Part shown: positions 27,755 through 35,841 of the stretch, piece after piece
How the letters are laid out: each line of letters starts with the position of its first letter
Numbering within the stretch: the stretch's first letter is position 1
Source: an uncultured Algibacter sp.
GTDB lineage: Bacteria > Bacteroidota > Bacteroidia > Flavobacteriales > Flavobacteriaceae
DNA: 64,000 nt
NCBI GenBank assembly: GCA_947502405.1
Contig: CANMZT010000012.1
Span: forward strand, 1-64,000
Reading direction: 5' to 3'
Notes under the pieces: model-generated
Databases searched by the model: none
Told to the model about the DNA's origin: nothing
What the model saw: the letters and a program-made list of their open reading frames with translations, nothing else
Made by a program: the position numbers and the translations under genes

Positions 27755-27757
27755 AGT

Positions 27758-28537
27758 ATGGCTAAAAAGAAAGAAGTAACTGTTGAAGAGCGTTTAAGAG
27801 CTTTATACGATTTACAACTCATCGATTCTCGTATAGATGAAATTAGAAATGTTCGTGGAGAACTTCCTTTAGAAGTTCGTGATTTAGAAGATGAAGTTGC
27901 TGGATTAAACATCAGATTAGAAAAACTTGTTGCTAATTTAGAAGTTATTGATAACGATATTGCTGGAAAGAAAAACTTAATTGAAGAATCTAAAGCTTTA
28001 ATTAAGAAATACAGCGAGCAACAAAAAAATGTTAGAAATAATAGAGAATTTAACTCTTTAACTAAAGAAGTTGAGTTTCAGGAACTAGAAATTGAATTAG
28101 CTGAAAAGCACATCAAAGAATTTAAAGCTCAAATCGAGCAGAAAAAAGAAGTGATTTCTGAAACTAAAGAACGTTTAAAAGAGCGTGAAAATCACTTAAA
28201 ACATAAAAAAGGCGAGCTTGATGCTATTTTAGCTGAAACTGAAAAAGAAGAGCAAGCTTTAATCGAAAAATCTGAAGCTTACAAACAGCAAATTGAAGAG
28301 CGTTTAGTTGCAGCTTACACCAGAATCAGAACTAATGTAAAAAATGGCTTAGCGGTTGTACCTATTGAAAGAGGTGCTTCTGGAGGATCATTTTTCACTA
28401 TTCCACCACAAGTTCAAGTAGAAATTGCATCACGTAAAAAAGTAATTACTGATGAGCACAGTGGTCGTATTTTAGTAGATGCAGCCTTAGCCGAAGAACA
28501 AAAAGCCAAAATGGAAAAAATGTTTGCAAAACTATAA
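27758..28537 (+). CDS. Coiled-coil protein of the zf-RING_7 (C4 zinc ribbon) family, ligands lost
   Basis: The 259-residue protein has a long charged coiled coil (about 12-185). A C-terminal domain follows whose layout matches the C4-type zinc ribbon of this family: SGGSFFTIPPQ in place of the CxxC pair, then HSGRILV in place of CxxCGRIL. All four expected zinc cysteines are absent, so the fold must be held without zinc. The partner Nif3-like gene lies 3 bases upstream, a pairing seen in many bacteria. The molecular role is unknown. A terminator follows. Confidence 0.85.
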   Translation: MAKKKEVTVEERLRALYDLQLIDSRIDEIRNVRGELPLEVRDLEDEVAGLNIRLEKLVANLEVIDNDIAGKKNLIEESKALIKKYSEQQKNVRNNREFNSLTKEVEFQELEIELAEKHIKEFKAQIEQKKEVISETKERLKERENHLKHKKGELDAILAETEKEEQALIEKSEAYKQQIEERLVAAYTRIRTNVKNGLAVVPIERGASGGSFFTIPPQVQVEIASRKKVITDEHSGRILVDAALAEEQKAKMEKMFAKL

Positions 28538-28580
28538 TTTTCAAAAACTCCTTTAGGCTACTAAAGGTTTCCATTAAACT

Positions 28581-28605
28581 GTCATTCCCATAAAAACGGG
28601 AAATC
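28581..28605. repeat. Solo palindromic repeat arm
   Basis: GTCATTCCCATAAAAACGGG plus a few bases resembles the arms found paired at 37700-37772 and 39261-39340. Here no matching inverted arm is seen nearby. Confidence 0.5.
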
Positions 28606-28623
28606 ATTTTCAATCATACAACT

Positions 28624-28653
28624 AAAGCCTTCAGAAATCTGGAGGCTTTTTTT
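28624..28653 (+). terminator. Terminator after the Nif3-like/coiled-coil pair
   Basis: A 9-bp stem (28624-28632 with 28641-28649, one G-T pair) with an 8-base loop is followed by seven T's in total. Confidence 0.8.
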
Positions 28654-28664
28654 ATGCAACATAA

Positions 28665-28820
28665 TTTGGGCGCTACCACAATCCCGATAGCTATCGGGAG
28701 GGCTTTCCACTATATTTTTTTAAAACGTCATTGTGAGGGCGGAACAACCGTAACAATCTGTTTATGTTTCTCAAGCTTTTAAAAAGGATGCAACTGCTCC
28801 CGATAGCAATTGGGACTAAC
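28665..28820 (-). repeat. Dispersed structured element, copy C, degraded and interrupted
   Basis: The left part (28665-28720) reads on the minus strand like the 3' half of copies A and B, with a CCCGATAGCTATCGGG palindrome in its loop. After about 65 bases of other sequence, a stretch ending GGGACTAAC at 28820 resembles the other end and contains CCCGATAGCAATTGGG. The middle includes CATTGTGAGGGCGGAAC... CAATCTG, another widespread repeat form. The 411-bp gap 28538-28948 therefore consists mainly of a terminator and nested repeats, and no gene is seen in it. Confidence 0.5.
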
Positions 28821-28948
28821 ATAAAAACTCACCCCTAGCCCCTCCAAGGAGGGGAATTCCAATCTTACTTTTAAGAATTTAAAAAAACTTTCACATAAAA
28901 CCATTTAAGGTTTTGTATTTTTAAACGTCTATTAGAAAAAGAAAAACA

Positions 28949-29611
28949 ATGAAAAATTATATCACCCTACTAATTATTGTATTAGCATTCAGTTGCCAAA
29001 ACAACGCACAATCAAATAAAAAACAACAAGCTGTTATAAATGCAGACCCTGTTGAAGTTCCCATAAAAAATGGAAAAGCCAGAGCCTATTTTGCAAGTGG
29101 ATGCTTTTGGTGTGTAGAAGCCATTTACGAAAGTGTAAAAGGTGTAGAAGAATCCATTTCTGGGTATTCTGGTGGGCATACAAAAAGGCCAACATACAGC
29201 TCAAGTAATACAGGTAGAACAGGACACGCAGAAGCTGTAGAAATTATTTACGACCCTAAAATTGTAAGTTTTGAAACTTTAGTAGATGTATATTTTGCAT
29301 CACAAAACGTAACGCAAGTAAACGGTCAAGGCAATGATAGAGGCTCGCAATACCGCTCTATTATTTTTTATCAAAATGAGGAACAAAAGCAAATCATTTT
29401 AAAAAAGAAAGCAGCATTAGCAAAACAATTAGATGTTAAAATTGCTGCCGAAGTTTACCCATTCCAAAAGTTTTGGGTAGCTGAAGATTATCATCAAGAT
29501 TATGAAAAACTGCACCCAAATCATCCGTATATTCAAAACGTATCTATCCCAAGATTAAACAGGTTTAAGGCTATTTTTCCTAAAAAGTTTTTGAAAGACG
29601 AAGCGCATTAG
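28949..29611 (+). CDS. msrA: Peptide methionine sulfoxide reductase MsrA, lipoprotein form
   Basis: It reduces the S-epimer of methionine sulfoxide in proteins. The 220-residue protein has a lipoprotein signal (lipobox AFSC, Cys16), so it should act outside the cytoplasm attached to a membrane. The catalytic motif GCFWC has its nucleophile at Cys52. Other family blocks are GYSGGHTKRPTYSS, GHAEAVEIIYDP, RGSQYRSIIFY, and the closing AEDYHQDY. No MsrB domain is fused and no msrB is adjacent. Confidence 0.95.
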   Translation: MKNYITLLIIVLAFSCQNNAQSNKKQQAVINADPVEVPIKNGKARAYFASGCFWCVEAIYESVKGVEESISGYSGGHTKRPTYSSSNTGRTGHAEAVEIIYDPKIVSFETLVDVYFASQNVTQVNGQGNDRGSQYRSIIFYQNEEQKQIILKKKAALAKQLDVKIAAEVYPFQKFWVAEDYHQDYEKLHPNHPYIQNVSIPRLNRFKAIFPKKFLKDEAH

Positions 29612-29673
29612 TAATACCTACCATTCTTAACTTGTTTTAGAATAAAGATTTTTAAAATATCCTTTTTATAGTA

Positions 29674-29754
29674 TGTCATGTAGAAATGAGTAACAACTGA
29701 GACATCTCATAGTCTTTAGCTTGATTATGCGATTTCTCCTGTTGTCGAAATGAC
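29674..29754. repeat. Paired inverted palindromic arms (diverged)
   Basis: The outer ends read TGTCATGTAGAAATG on the plus strand and GTCATTTCGACAACAGG on the minus strand, facing each other across a short spacer. The layout matches the arm pairs at 33961, 37700 and 39261, but the arms are more diverged. Confidence 0.45.
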
Positions 29755-29809
29755 TCAACTTCTAAAGTTTGACTTTGTCAGAAAAAAACGATAACTTCGT
29801 TTAACAACC

Positions 29810-29838
29810 GATAAGTTTCATTGAAACGGAAACTTATC
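29810..29838. repeat. Perfect 10-bp hairpin upstream of the cassette-like gene
   Basis: GATAAGTTTC (29810-29819) is repeated inverted at 29829-29838. A competing inner hairpin GTTTC/GAAAC is possible. It directly precedes TTGTAGGTA at 29845, the left inverted boundary of the possible cassette. Confidence 0.5.
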
Positions 29839-29862
29839 TATGCATTGTAGGTAATTTGAGGA

Positions 29863-30357
29863 ATGACAATCGACAGGAAAATAATCAAACTGATTTTAAT
29901 AGCCCTTTTCATCTTAATTGGAATTGGGGCTTTAATTGGAGCAATTTATTTGATTTGGATAACCGCATTCGGAATTGGTTGGAGTGGCGGAAAAACAACA
30001 ATATTGGAATTAATTTGGAAATGGAAAGGCTTTGTTCTGATTTCAATTTATTCATTTATAGCAAGTTTTGGACTTATTAAAAACAAAAAAATCGGAATTA
30101 TTTTAGGCTACGCAATAGCCATCGGTTTTTTGATTTTTACATTACTTGATATGACAACTTTTAGTAATGGAATATCCTCTATCAAATTCGTTGATATTTT
30201 GTGGGGAATTCTATTTTTAGGACTACCAATTTCGATTATAATTGGATTAACTAAAATCAAAAAGTCGTTAACTGAATTTAAAACATTGGAATATGTGACA
30301 AGTGGAGTTTTGACTTTTCTACTGTTTGCTTCATTCTATTTTATGATTGATAATTAA
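29863..30357 (+). CDS. Small polytopic membrane protein of unknown function
   Basis: The 164-residue protein has four likely membrane helices (about 10-32, 52-70, 77-95 and 105-125) and possibly a fifth at 143-161. I recognise no family. It has no operon partner. It lies between a 9-bp inverted pair TTGTAGGTA (29845-29853) and TACCTACAA (30363-30371) and is followed by a long folded sequence. This is the arrangement of a single-gene cassette, which would suggest acquisition by transfer. The ORF at 29856 in another frame is a shadow. Confidence 0.6.
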   Translation: MTIDRKIIKLILIALFILIGIGALIGAIYLIWITAFGIGWSGGKTTILELIWKWKGFVLISIYSFIASFGLIKNKKIGIILGYAIAIGFLIFTLLDMTTFSNGISSIKFVDILWGILFLGLPISIIIGLTKIKKSLTEFKTLEYVTSGVLTFLLFASFYFMIDN

Positions 30358-30362
30358 AAAAC

Positions 30363-30499
30363 TACCTACAACATTGTATAAAAATAATGCTTAAATTTAA
30401 TCCTAAATCAAAAGGTTAGTGCGTATTTGGTCACTCTGATTTTCCTGCGGAAAATCCTCGGACACAAAACCGCACTATTCTTATACGAGACCGTTAAAC
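30363..30499. repeat. Long imperfect inverted repeat, attC-like
   Basis: The arms GTATAA (30376-30381) and TTATAC (30481-30486) enclose AGTGCG (30418-30423) pairing with CGCACT (30471-30476), and a perfect inner hairpin GATTTTCC/GGAAAATC (30438-30445 with 30449-30456). The sequence ends at GTTAAAC (30493-30499), which fits the attC core consensus GTTRRRY. Similar long folded tails behind small orphan genes are, to my memory, frequent in flavobacterial genomes. Recombination activity is unproven. Confidence 0.55.
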
Positions 30500-30515
30500 G
30501 AACCTCCCAAAAAAT

Positions 30516-31316
30516 CTAAATTTTCACAGCCTTCAAAGTAAAAATCAAAGGATATAATTTATCTTTTGTAACAAACATCCCAGAATCCGTTTCTTTCAAA
30601 TTAGGCAACACATCATAAGGGCTTTCATCATATTCATTTAAATACTCAATATGCAAACCTGCATCAGTTAAAGCATTAACAACTTCACTTAACCCATGAT
30701 TCCAACCATATTCCTTACTTATCATTTTTGACTCTTCATCAGCATAAGTACCTTCATATTCTTCATAAATCACTTCATCCTGCATATAGCCATATTTCAT
30801 AATGGGTTTGTCTTCTAAATAATCAAACATCCAAACTATCGGGTGAAATTCAGCCATAAAAAATGTACCGCCTTTTTTTAACCGTTCAGCAATCATTTTA
30901 CCCCAAGGTTTTAAATCGGGTAACCAACCAATCACACCATAACTGGTAAAAACAATATCAAATTCGGCTTTTACATGTTTAGAAGTATCTAAAACATTAC
31001 AGCACACAAATTCAGCATCAAGCTTTAACTCATCATTTAATTGTTTGGCTAATTTAATGCCTTCATCACTTAAATCTACACCTGTACACTTAGCTCCCAT
31101 TCTACTCCAACTCAATGTATCTTGACCAAAATGACATTGCAAATGCAACAACGATTTCCCGTTTACATCACCCAAAGCATCCAACTCATAAGGCATTAGA
31201 GAAGAACTCCCATTTTTAAACCCCTCTAAATTATACATATCACTATTGGCATGTACTTTTACCTTGTTATTCCAAGTTACTTTGTTAGTCTCAAAATATT
31301 TGCTCTTATTAGTCAT
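30516..31316 (-). CDS. Class I SAM-dependent methyltransferase
   Basis: The 266-residue protein has a seven-strand methyltransferase core: motif I GKSLLHLQCHFGQDTL near 52-67, an acidic strand-2 end GVDLSDEGI near 80-88, CCNVLD, and FDIVFTSYGVIGWLP near 119-133. The substrate is not predictable; DUF/ubiE-like small-molecule enzymes have similar cores. The frame extends 2 codons to a TTG at 31322, but ATG 31316 is preferred. It is divergent from the lipoprotein gene at 31350. Confidence 0.82.
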   Translation of the reverse strand: MTNKSKYFETNKVTWNNKVKVHANSDMYNLEGFKNGSSSLMPYELDALGDVNGKSLLHLQCHFGQDTLSWSRMGAKCTGVDLSDEGIKLAKQLNDELKLDAEFVCCNVLDTSKHVKAEFDIVFTSYGVIGWLPDLKPWGKMIAERLKKGGTFFMAEFHPIVWMFDYLEDKPIMKYGYMQDEVIYEEYEGTYADEESKMISKEYGWNHGLSEVVNALTDAGLHIEYLNEYDESPYDVLPNLKETDSGMFVTKDKLYPLIFTLKAVKI

Positions 31317-31326
31317 CTCCAAATGA

Positions 31327-31334
31327 TATCTTTG
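31327..31334 (+). promoter_or_regulatory. -7 promoter box (TATCTTTG) of the lipoprotein gene
   Basis: TATCTTTG fits the -7 consensus and ends 15 bases before the ATG at 31350. Confidence 0.5.
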
Positions 31335-31349
31335 TAAAAAATCTAAATT

Positions 31350-31997
31350 ATGAAAAATTTACTAGTCGTTATTGGTTTAATATTACTTAGCTATTCTTGT
31401 AAACAAAAAGAAGACAGTGTATTGAGTAAACCTAAATTAAGTATTGCTGAAAAAATAGCCAACGCACACGGTTTTGAACATTGGAAAAACGTTTCTGAAA
31501 TTCAATTTACGTTCAACAAAAAAAGGAATTGGACATGGCATCCAAAAACAAAAGATGTTACCCTAATAACAGAAAAAGACACCATAAGCTATAATAGAAA
31601 ATCAATAGACAGTTTATCAAAAAAAGCAGACCGTGCTTTTATAAATGATAAGTTTTGGTTATTAATTCCATTCCAATTGGTTTGGGATGCTGGCACTACT
31701 ATTTCTGAACCTATTAAAGAGATAGCGCCTATAAGTAAAATTAAAATGAATAAAATTACACTTCTTTATGGTTCTGAAGGCGGTTATACCCCCGGCGATG
31801 CTTATGATATTTATTTTGAAGATGATTACATGATTAAAGAATGGGCCTTTAGAAAAGGAAATAAACCCAAAGCTGGATTAACAAATACTTTTGAAAACTA
31901 CAAAGATTTTAACGGCATAAAAATTGCACAAGACCATAAAAGAAATAAAGGTGATTGGAATTTGACACTTTCAGAGATTAGTGTGAAAATAAATTAA
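31350..31997 (+). CDS. Lipoprotein of unknown function
   Basis: The 215-residue protein has a lipoprotein signal with lipobox SYSC (Cys17), so it should be anchored in a membrane. The mature part is rich in beta-type segments (IQFTFNKKRNWTWHP, KITLLYGSEGGYTPGDAYDIYF, WNLTLSEISVKIN), similar in style to LolA-like or DUF6503-like lipid-binding folds, but I cannot assign a family. It is monocistronic, ending before a strong terminator. Confidence 0.7.
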   Translation: MKNLLVVIGLILLSYSCKQKEDSVLSKPKLSIAEKIANAHGFEHWKNVSEIQFTFNKKRNWTWHPKTKDVTLITEKDTISYNRKSIDSLSKKADRAFINDKFWLLIPFQLVWDAGTTISEPIKEIAPISKIKMNKITLLYGSEGGYTPGDAYDIYFEDDYMIKEWAFRKGNKPKAGLTNTFENYKDFNGIKIAQDHKRNKGDWNLTLSEISVKIN

Positions 31998-32092
31998 TAT
32001 TTTTTCATTTATGTGTAAGTAAAACATCTAAACACCGACCAAATACCGTATATAAAGTATAGTTTTTTCCGCATTATGCGCCTATATATATC

Positions 32093-32126
32093 AAAGCGTT
32101 TAAACCAATGGTTTAAACGCTTTTTC
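32093..32126. terminator. Bidirectional-type terminator between convergent genes
   Basis: A perfect 14-bp stem (32093-32106 with 32110-32123) with an AAT loop is followed by T's. It separates the lipoprotein gene from the convergent CDGSH gene. Confidence 0.88.
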
Positions 32127-32146
32127 ATTGTAATCTTATTAAACTT

Positions 32147-32566
32147 TTAGCCAGTAAATCCGTTTACTACATGTGCGCCATCACAATAAGGTTTATTTTT
32201 AGAAGCGCCACATCTACAAAACGCTGTGGTTTTATTCTTAATTTCAGAAGAACCATCTTTTGCCACAACATTTAAAGTACCATAAACTAATAACGGACCG
32301 TTTTCCAACACCTCAACTTTAGTTTCTAAAACCTCTGTAGATTTATCGCTTTCATCATTCATATAATAACGTAAAGCTCCTGATGGACATTGCTTTACTT
32401 GATTTATAATAGCTTCCGTTTTAGCTTCATCCATTTTAACCCAAGGCCTTAATCTGGGTCTAAAAACTTTTGGTAATCCCTTGGCACAAATAGCAGAATG
32501 AATGCATTTTTCTGCTTCCCAAACTACTGTTGTTTCTCCGTTTGAATACTCTTTAATTTTTGCCAT
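32147..32566 (-). CDS. Iron-sulfur protein with divergent ferredoxin and CDGSH-type domains
   Basis: The 139-residue protein has an N-terminal mono-cluster ferredoxin-like domain (Fer4_19 type) with CIHSAICAKGL near 21-31 and QCPSGALRYY near 59-68. A C-terminal CDGSH-type zinc-finger-like iron-sulfur domain follows, with CRCGASKNKPYCDGAH near 116-131, where three Cys and one His bind a 2Fe-2S cluster. Such fused proteins are widespread, and their redox role is not established. The gene is divergent from kynU. Confidence 0.9.
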   Translation of the reverse strand: MAKIKEYSNGETTVVWEAEKCIHSAICAKGLPKVFRPRLRPWVKMDEAKTEAIINQVKQCPSGALRYYMNDESDKSTEVLETKVEVLENGPLLVYGTLNVVAKDGSSEIKNKTTAFCRCGASKNKPYCDGAHVVNGFTG

Positions 32567-32651
32567 AGCTTTAAGTTTTTACTAAAGATACAAAAAAATA
32601 AAAGTGCTTATAGGGGCTTTTTTTAGGCTTTATTTCTAAATTTATATTGCT

Positions 32652-32659
32652 TATTTTTG
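32652..32659 (+). promoter_or_regulatory. -7 promoter box (TATTTTTG) of the kynurenine cluster
   Basis: TATTTTTG fits the -7 consensus. It overlaps the first possible TTG codon of the kynU frame (32657), so translation must begin downstream. Confidence 0.45.
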
Positions 32660-32683
32660 TTAGAAACCGAAAACCTGCACACA

Positions 32684-33952
32684 TTGTCCAACTATAAATT
32701 AGGTCTTGATTATGCTTTAGAACAAGACCAGAAAGATGAATTAAACGCATATAGAAATCAATTTTACATTCCAAAAGATAACTCTGGAAACGAACTGATT
32801 TACATGACGGGAAACTCCTTAGGTTTACAGCCAAAGCAGACCAAATCTTATGTAAACCAGGAGCTAAAAGATTGGGCAAATTTAGGTGTTGAGGGACATT
32901 TTGAAGCAAAAAACCCGTGGTTAGCTTACCACGAGTTTTTAACTGAAAATATGGCTAAAATTGTTGGTGCAAAACCTATTGAGGTTATTGTAATGAATAC
33001 GCTTACAGCGAACCTTCATTTTATGATGGCATCGTTTTACCAACCCACCAAGTCGCGCTACAAAATATTAATTGAAAGTGATGCTTTTCCATCAGATAAA
33101 TATGCTGTAGAATCGCAATTAAGACATCATGGATTTGACCATAAAGAAGGATTAATTCTTTGGAAACCACGAAAGGGTAAAGAATTATTGGATTATGAAA
33201 CTTTGGAAACCATTTTAAAATCTCATGGCGACGAGATTGCACTCATCATGATTGGTGGTGTTAATTATTATACGGGGCAGTTTTTCGATTTAAAACGCAT
33301 TACAGAATTAGGACACAATCATGGGTGTATTGTAGGTTTTGATTGTGCTCACGGCGCTGGAAATGTGGAACTGAATTTACATGACTCAGGAGCAGATTTT
33401 GCAGCTTGGTGTACTTACAAATATTTAAATTCTGGCCCTGGAAGTTTAGCAGGCTGTTTCGTTCATGAACGTCATGCATATCGTAAAGACCTAAACCGTT
33501 TTGCTGGTTGGTGGAGCCACAATAAACAAACGCGTTTTAATATGCGTGGTGAATTTGATCAGTTACCAGGTGCAGAAGGTTGGCAATTAAGCAACCCTCC
33601 TATTTTATCCATGGCGGCAATTAAATCTTCTTTAGATATATTTGCTGAAGTTGGCATAGAAAAACTTATCAAAAAGTCTAAAAAGTTAACAGGCTATTTT
33701 GAATTTTTACTAAACACTTTAGGAGAAGATACTATAAAAATCATAACACCTAATTCTCCAGATGAACGTGGGTGCCAATTATCCATTCAAGTAAAACATG
33801 CAGATAAATCTTTGCATGATAAGCTAACTGAAGCAGATGTGATTAGTGATTGGAGAGAACCCGATGTGATTCGGTGTGCTCCTGTTCCCTTATACAATTC
33901 TTTTGAGGATGTATATCGATTGGTTGAGAAGTTGAAAAGCATACTAAATTAA
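32684..33952 (+). CDS. kynU: Kynureninase
   Basis: This PLP enzyme splits kynurenine or 3-hydroxykynurenine into anthranilate or 3-hydroxyanthranilate and alanine. The 422-residue protein has YMTGNSLGLQPKQT, the PLP-phosphate region NTLTANLHFMMASFY, DCAHGAGN, and the Schiff-base lysine in WCTYKYLNSGPGS. GWWSH follows. The frame opens at TTG 32657, which overlaps a -7 box, so I choose TTG 32684 (SNYKLGLDYAL). It heads a plus-strand cluster with kmo, ridA, aldehyde dehydrogenase, SDR, haaO and decarboxylase genes. Confidence 0.95.
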   Translation: MSNYKLGLDYALEQDQKDELNAYRNQFYIPKDNSGNELIYMTGNSLGLQPKQTKSYVNQELKDWANLGVEGHFEAKNPWLAYHEFLTENMAKIVGAKPIEVIVMNTLTANLHFMMASFYQPTKSRYKILIESDAFPSDKYAVESQLRHHGFDHKEGLILWKPRKGKELLDYETLETILKSHGDEIALIMIGGVNYYTGQFFDLKRITELGHNHGCIVGFDCAHGAGNVELNLHDSGADFAAWCTYKYLNSGPGSLAGCFVHERHAYRKDLNRFAGWWSHNKQTRFNMRGEFDQLPGAEGWQLSNPPILSMAAIKSSLDIFAEVGIEKLIKKSKKLTGYFEFLLNTLGEDTIKIITPNSPDERGCQLSIQVKHADKSLHDKLTEADVISDWREPDVIRCAPVPLYNSFEDVYRLVEKLKSILN

Positions 33953-33960
33953 AACTTGAA

Positions 33961-34016
33961 TGTCTCATCCAGCACAGTCGAGAGATTTTAAAGGTCTCGA
34001 CTGCGCTCGACCAGAC
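33961..34016. repeat. Miniature inverted palindromic pair (56 bp), no gene inside
   Basis: The outer ends are TGTCTCATCCAGCACAGTCG on the plus strand and TGTCTGGTCGAGCGCAGTCG on the minus strand, separated by a few bases. Its right arm is identical over 27 bp (33992-34018) to the right arm at 36193-36219 that flanks a GIY-YIG pseudogene. It fills the kynU-kmo gap. Confidence 0.75.
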
Positions 34017-34024
34017 AAAAGAAC

Positions 34025-35422
34025 ATGAAAAAACAACAAAACATTTTAATAATTGGCGCAGGACTTTGTGGTTCTCTACTTGCATTGAGACTCGGACAAA
34101 GAGGTTACAATGTCTCTGTTTACGAAATGCGCCCTGATTTGCGGAAAACCGATATTAGTGCAGGACGCTCCATAAATCTAGCATTTTCAGACCGTGGTAA
34201 TAAAGCCATGAAACTTGTTGGTTTAGAAGAGAAAGTAAATGCTCTTTGTATTCCTATGCATGGTAGAATGATTCATGATGAACATGGTAATACATTTCAA
34301 TCGAATTATAGTGGAAGAAGCCATGAATATATCAACTCAGTATCTCGCGGAGATTTAAATGCTTTACTTTTAGATGAAGCTGAAAAACACGAGAACGTTA
34401 ATATTTATTTCAATAAAAAATGCAAATCGGTTGATTTTGAAAACACCACTGCACTTTTTAAAGATTACCATTCCAAGGATGAGTTTATTGAAGATGCCGA
34501 TATTATTATCGCAACAGACGGCGCAGGTTCTGCAATGCGAAAAAGTTATTATTTAGGAAAGAAGTTTTTATTTAGTTTTTCGCAAGCATACCTAACCCAT
34601 GGTTACAAAGAACTTAGTATTCTTCCTAAACCCAATGGAGATTATAAAACTCATAAAAATGCACTTCATATATGGCCTCGAGGAAGCTTTATGCTTATTG
34701 CCTTACCAAATTTAGATGGCAGCTTTACGGTTACACTTTTTCTTAGTTATGATGAAGGCACATACAACTTCAATAATCTAACAACTAAAGCCATTGTCTT
34801 AGAGTTTTTTAAAAAAGAATTTCCAGATGCTTTAGCTTTAATGCCTAATTTATTAGACGATTTCTTTACAAATCCAACAGCACCTTTAGGCACGATAAAA
34901 TGTTCACCTTGGCACTATAAGGGTAATACCCTTTTAATGGGCGATGCAGCACATGCAATTGTGCCGTTTTACGGACAAGGTATGAATGCTTCTTTTGAAG
35001 ATGTTGCTGAATTTGATGCCATTTTAGATAAAAATTTAGACGATTGGGAAGCTACTTTTAAAGCTTATGAAATAAAGCGTAAAAAAGATACAGATGCTAT
35101 TGCTGATTTGGCTATTGACAATTTCCATGAAATGAAAGGCCATGTAAATCAGACTGTTTTCCAAGAAAAGCGTAAATTAGAGATGGCTTTAGAAAAGAAA
35201 TTTCCAAATGCGTATTCATCTAAATATTCATTAGTAACTTTTAATGAAGATATAGGTTACAGAGAAGCGATGTTAAGAGGTCGTGCACAAGATAAAGCCA
35301 TTTTAAACATGCTTACTGATGGCATTATTAGTACGGACAGTAATCTAAAAGAGGTTTTAGAAAAGGTAAAACAAGAAACCGAAGCAATTCTTGAAGATGA
35401 TAGAATTGCTGGGTTAAAATAA
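34025..35422 (+). CDS. kmo: Kynurenine 3-monooxygenase
   Basis: This FAD monooxygenase hydroxylates kynurenine at position 3 with NADPH and oxygen. The 465-residue protein has the N-terminal dinucleotide motif [19 protein letters not shown] near 8-26, the [13 protein letters not shown] block, the mid DG motif ([10 protein letters not shown]) and the second FAD motif [16 protein letters not shown] near 304-317. The C-terminal region is less hydrophobic than the mitochondrial-membrane anchor of the eukaryotic enzyme. ridA starts 5 bases after its stop. Confidence 0.95.
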   Translation: MKKQQNILIIGAGLCGSLLALRLGQRGYNVSVYEMRPDLRKTDISAGRSINLAFSDRGNKAMKLVGLEEKVNALCIPMHGRMIHDEHGNTFQSNYSGRSHEYINSVSRGDLNALLLDEAEKHENVNIYFNKKCKSVDFENTTALFKDYHSKDEFIEDADIIIATDGAGSAMRKSYYLGKKFLFSFSQAYLTHGYKELSILPKPNGDYKTHKNALHIWPRGSFMLIALPNLDGSFTVTLFLSYDEGTYNFNNLTTKAIVLEFFKKEFPDALALMPNLLDDFFTNPTAPLGTIKCSPWHYKGNTLLMGDAAHAIVPFYGQGMNASFEDVAEFDAILDKNLDDWEATFKAYEIKRKKDTDAIADLAIDNFHEMKGHVNQTVFQEKRKLEMALEKKFPNAYSSKYSLVTFNEDIGYREAMLRGRAQDKAILNMLTDGIISTDSNLKEVLEKVKQETEAILEDDRIAGLK

Positions 35423-35427
35423 TAATT

Positions 35428-35829
35428 ATGAGCGACAAAGTAACTCCAAGAGGTGCATATCCCCACACAAAGCGGGTTGGCGATTTTATATTTGTATCTG
35501 GAACCAGTTCAAGAAGAGCAGATAATACCATAGCTGGTGTTGATATTATCGACGAGATGGGTACCAAGTATTTAAATATTGAAGTTCAAACTCGAGAGGT
35601 TTTAAAGAATATTGAAAAGAATTTAGCCAATGAAGGTGCCACTTTAAAAGATGTGGTTGATGTTACTTCTTTTTTAGTAAACATGAATGATTTTGCTGGT
35701 TATAATAAAGCATACGCAGAATTTTTTGACAAGGAAACAGGACCTACACGAACCACAGTTGCTGTGCATCAATTACCGCATCCAGATTTGGTTGTTGAGA
35801 TTAAGGTTGTGGCTTATAAAAAATCATGA
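35428..35829 (+). CDS. RidA/YjgF-family protein, probable 2-aminomuconate deaminase
   Basis: The 133-residue protein belongs to the trimeric RidA family. Landmarks are [22 protein letters not shown] near 8-29, a [12 protein letters not shown] helix, and [25 protein letters not shown] near 105-129 with the conserved active-site arginine. Generic RidA proteins hydrolyse reactive enamines, and a subgroup in aminophenol and 3-hydroxyanthranilate pathways deaminates 2-aminomuconate. Position between kmo and a 2-aminomuconate semialdehyde dehydrogenase candidate favours that role; this is inferred from context. Confidence 0.88.
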   Translation: MSDKVTPRGAYPHTKRVGDFIFVSGTSSRRADNTIAGVDIIDEMGTKYLNIEVQTREVLKNIEKNLANEGATLKDVVDVTSFLVNMNDFAGYNKAYAEFFDKETGPTRTTVAVHQLPHPDLVVEIKVVAYKKS

Positions 35830-35841
35830 ATTTAACTAAAC

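Noticed and set aside
29612-30500. Complete insertion sequence around the orphan membrane gene
   Set aside because: No transposase or recombinase is encoded and no terminal inverted repeats longer than 9 bp or target duplication were found.
32571-32909. 112-residue minus-strand ORF opposite the kynU start
   Set aside because: It is antisense to conserved kynureninase sequence and shows no domain.
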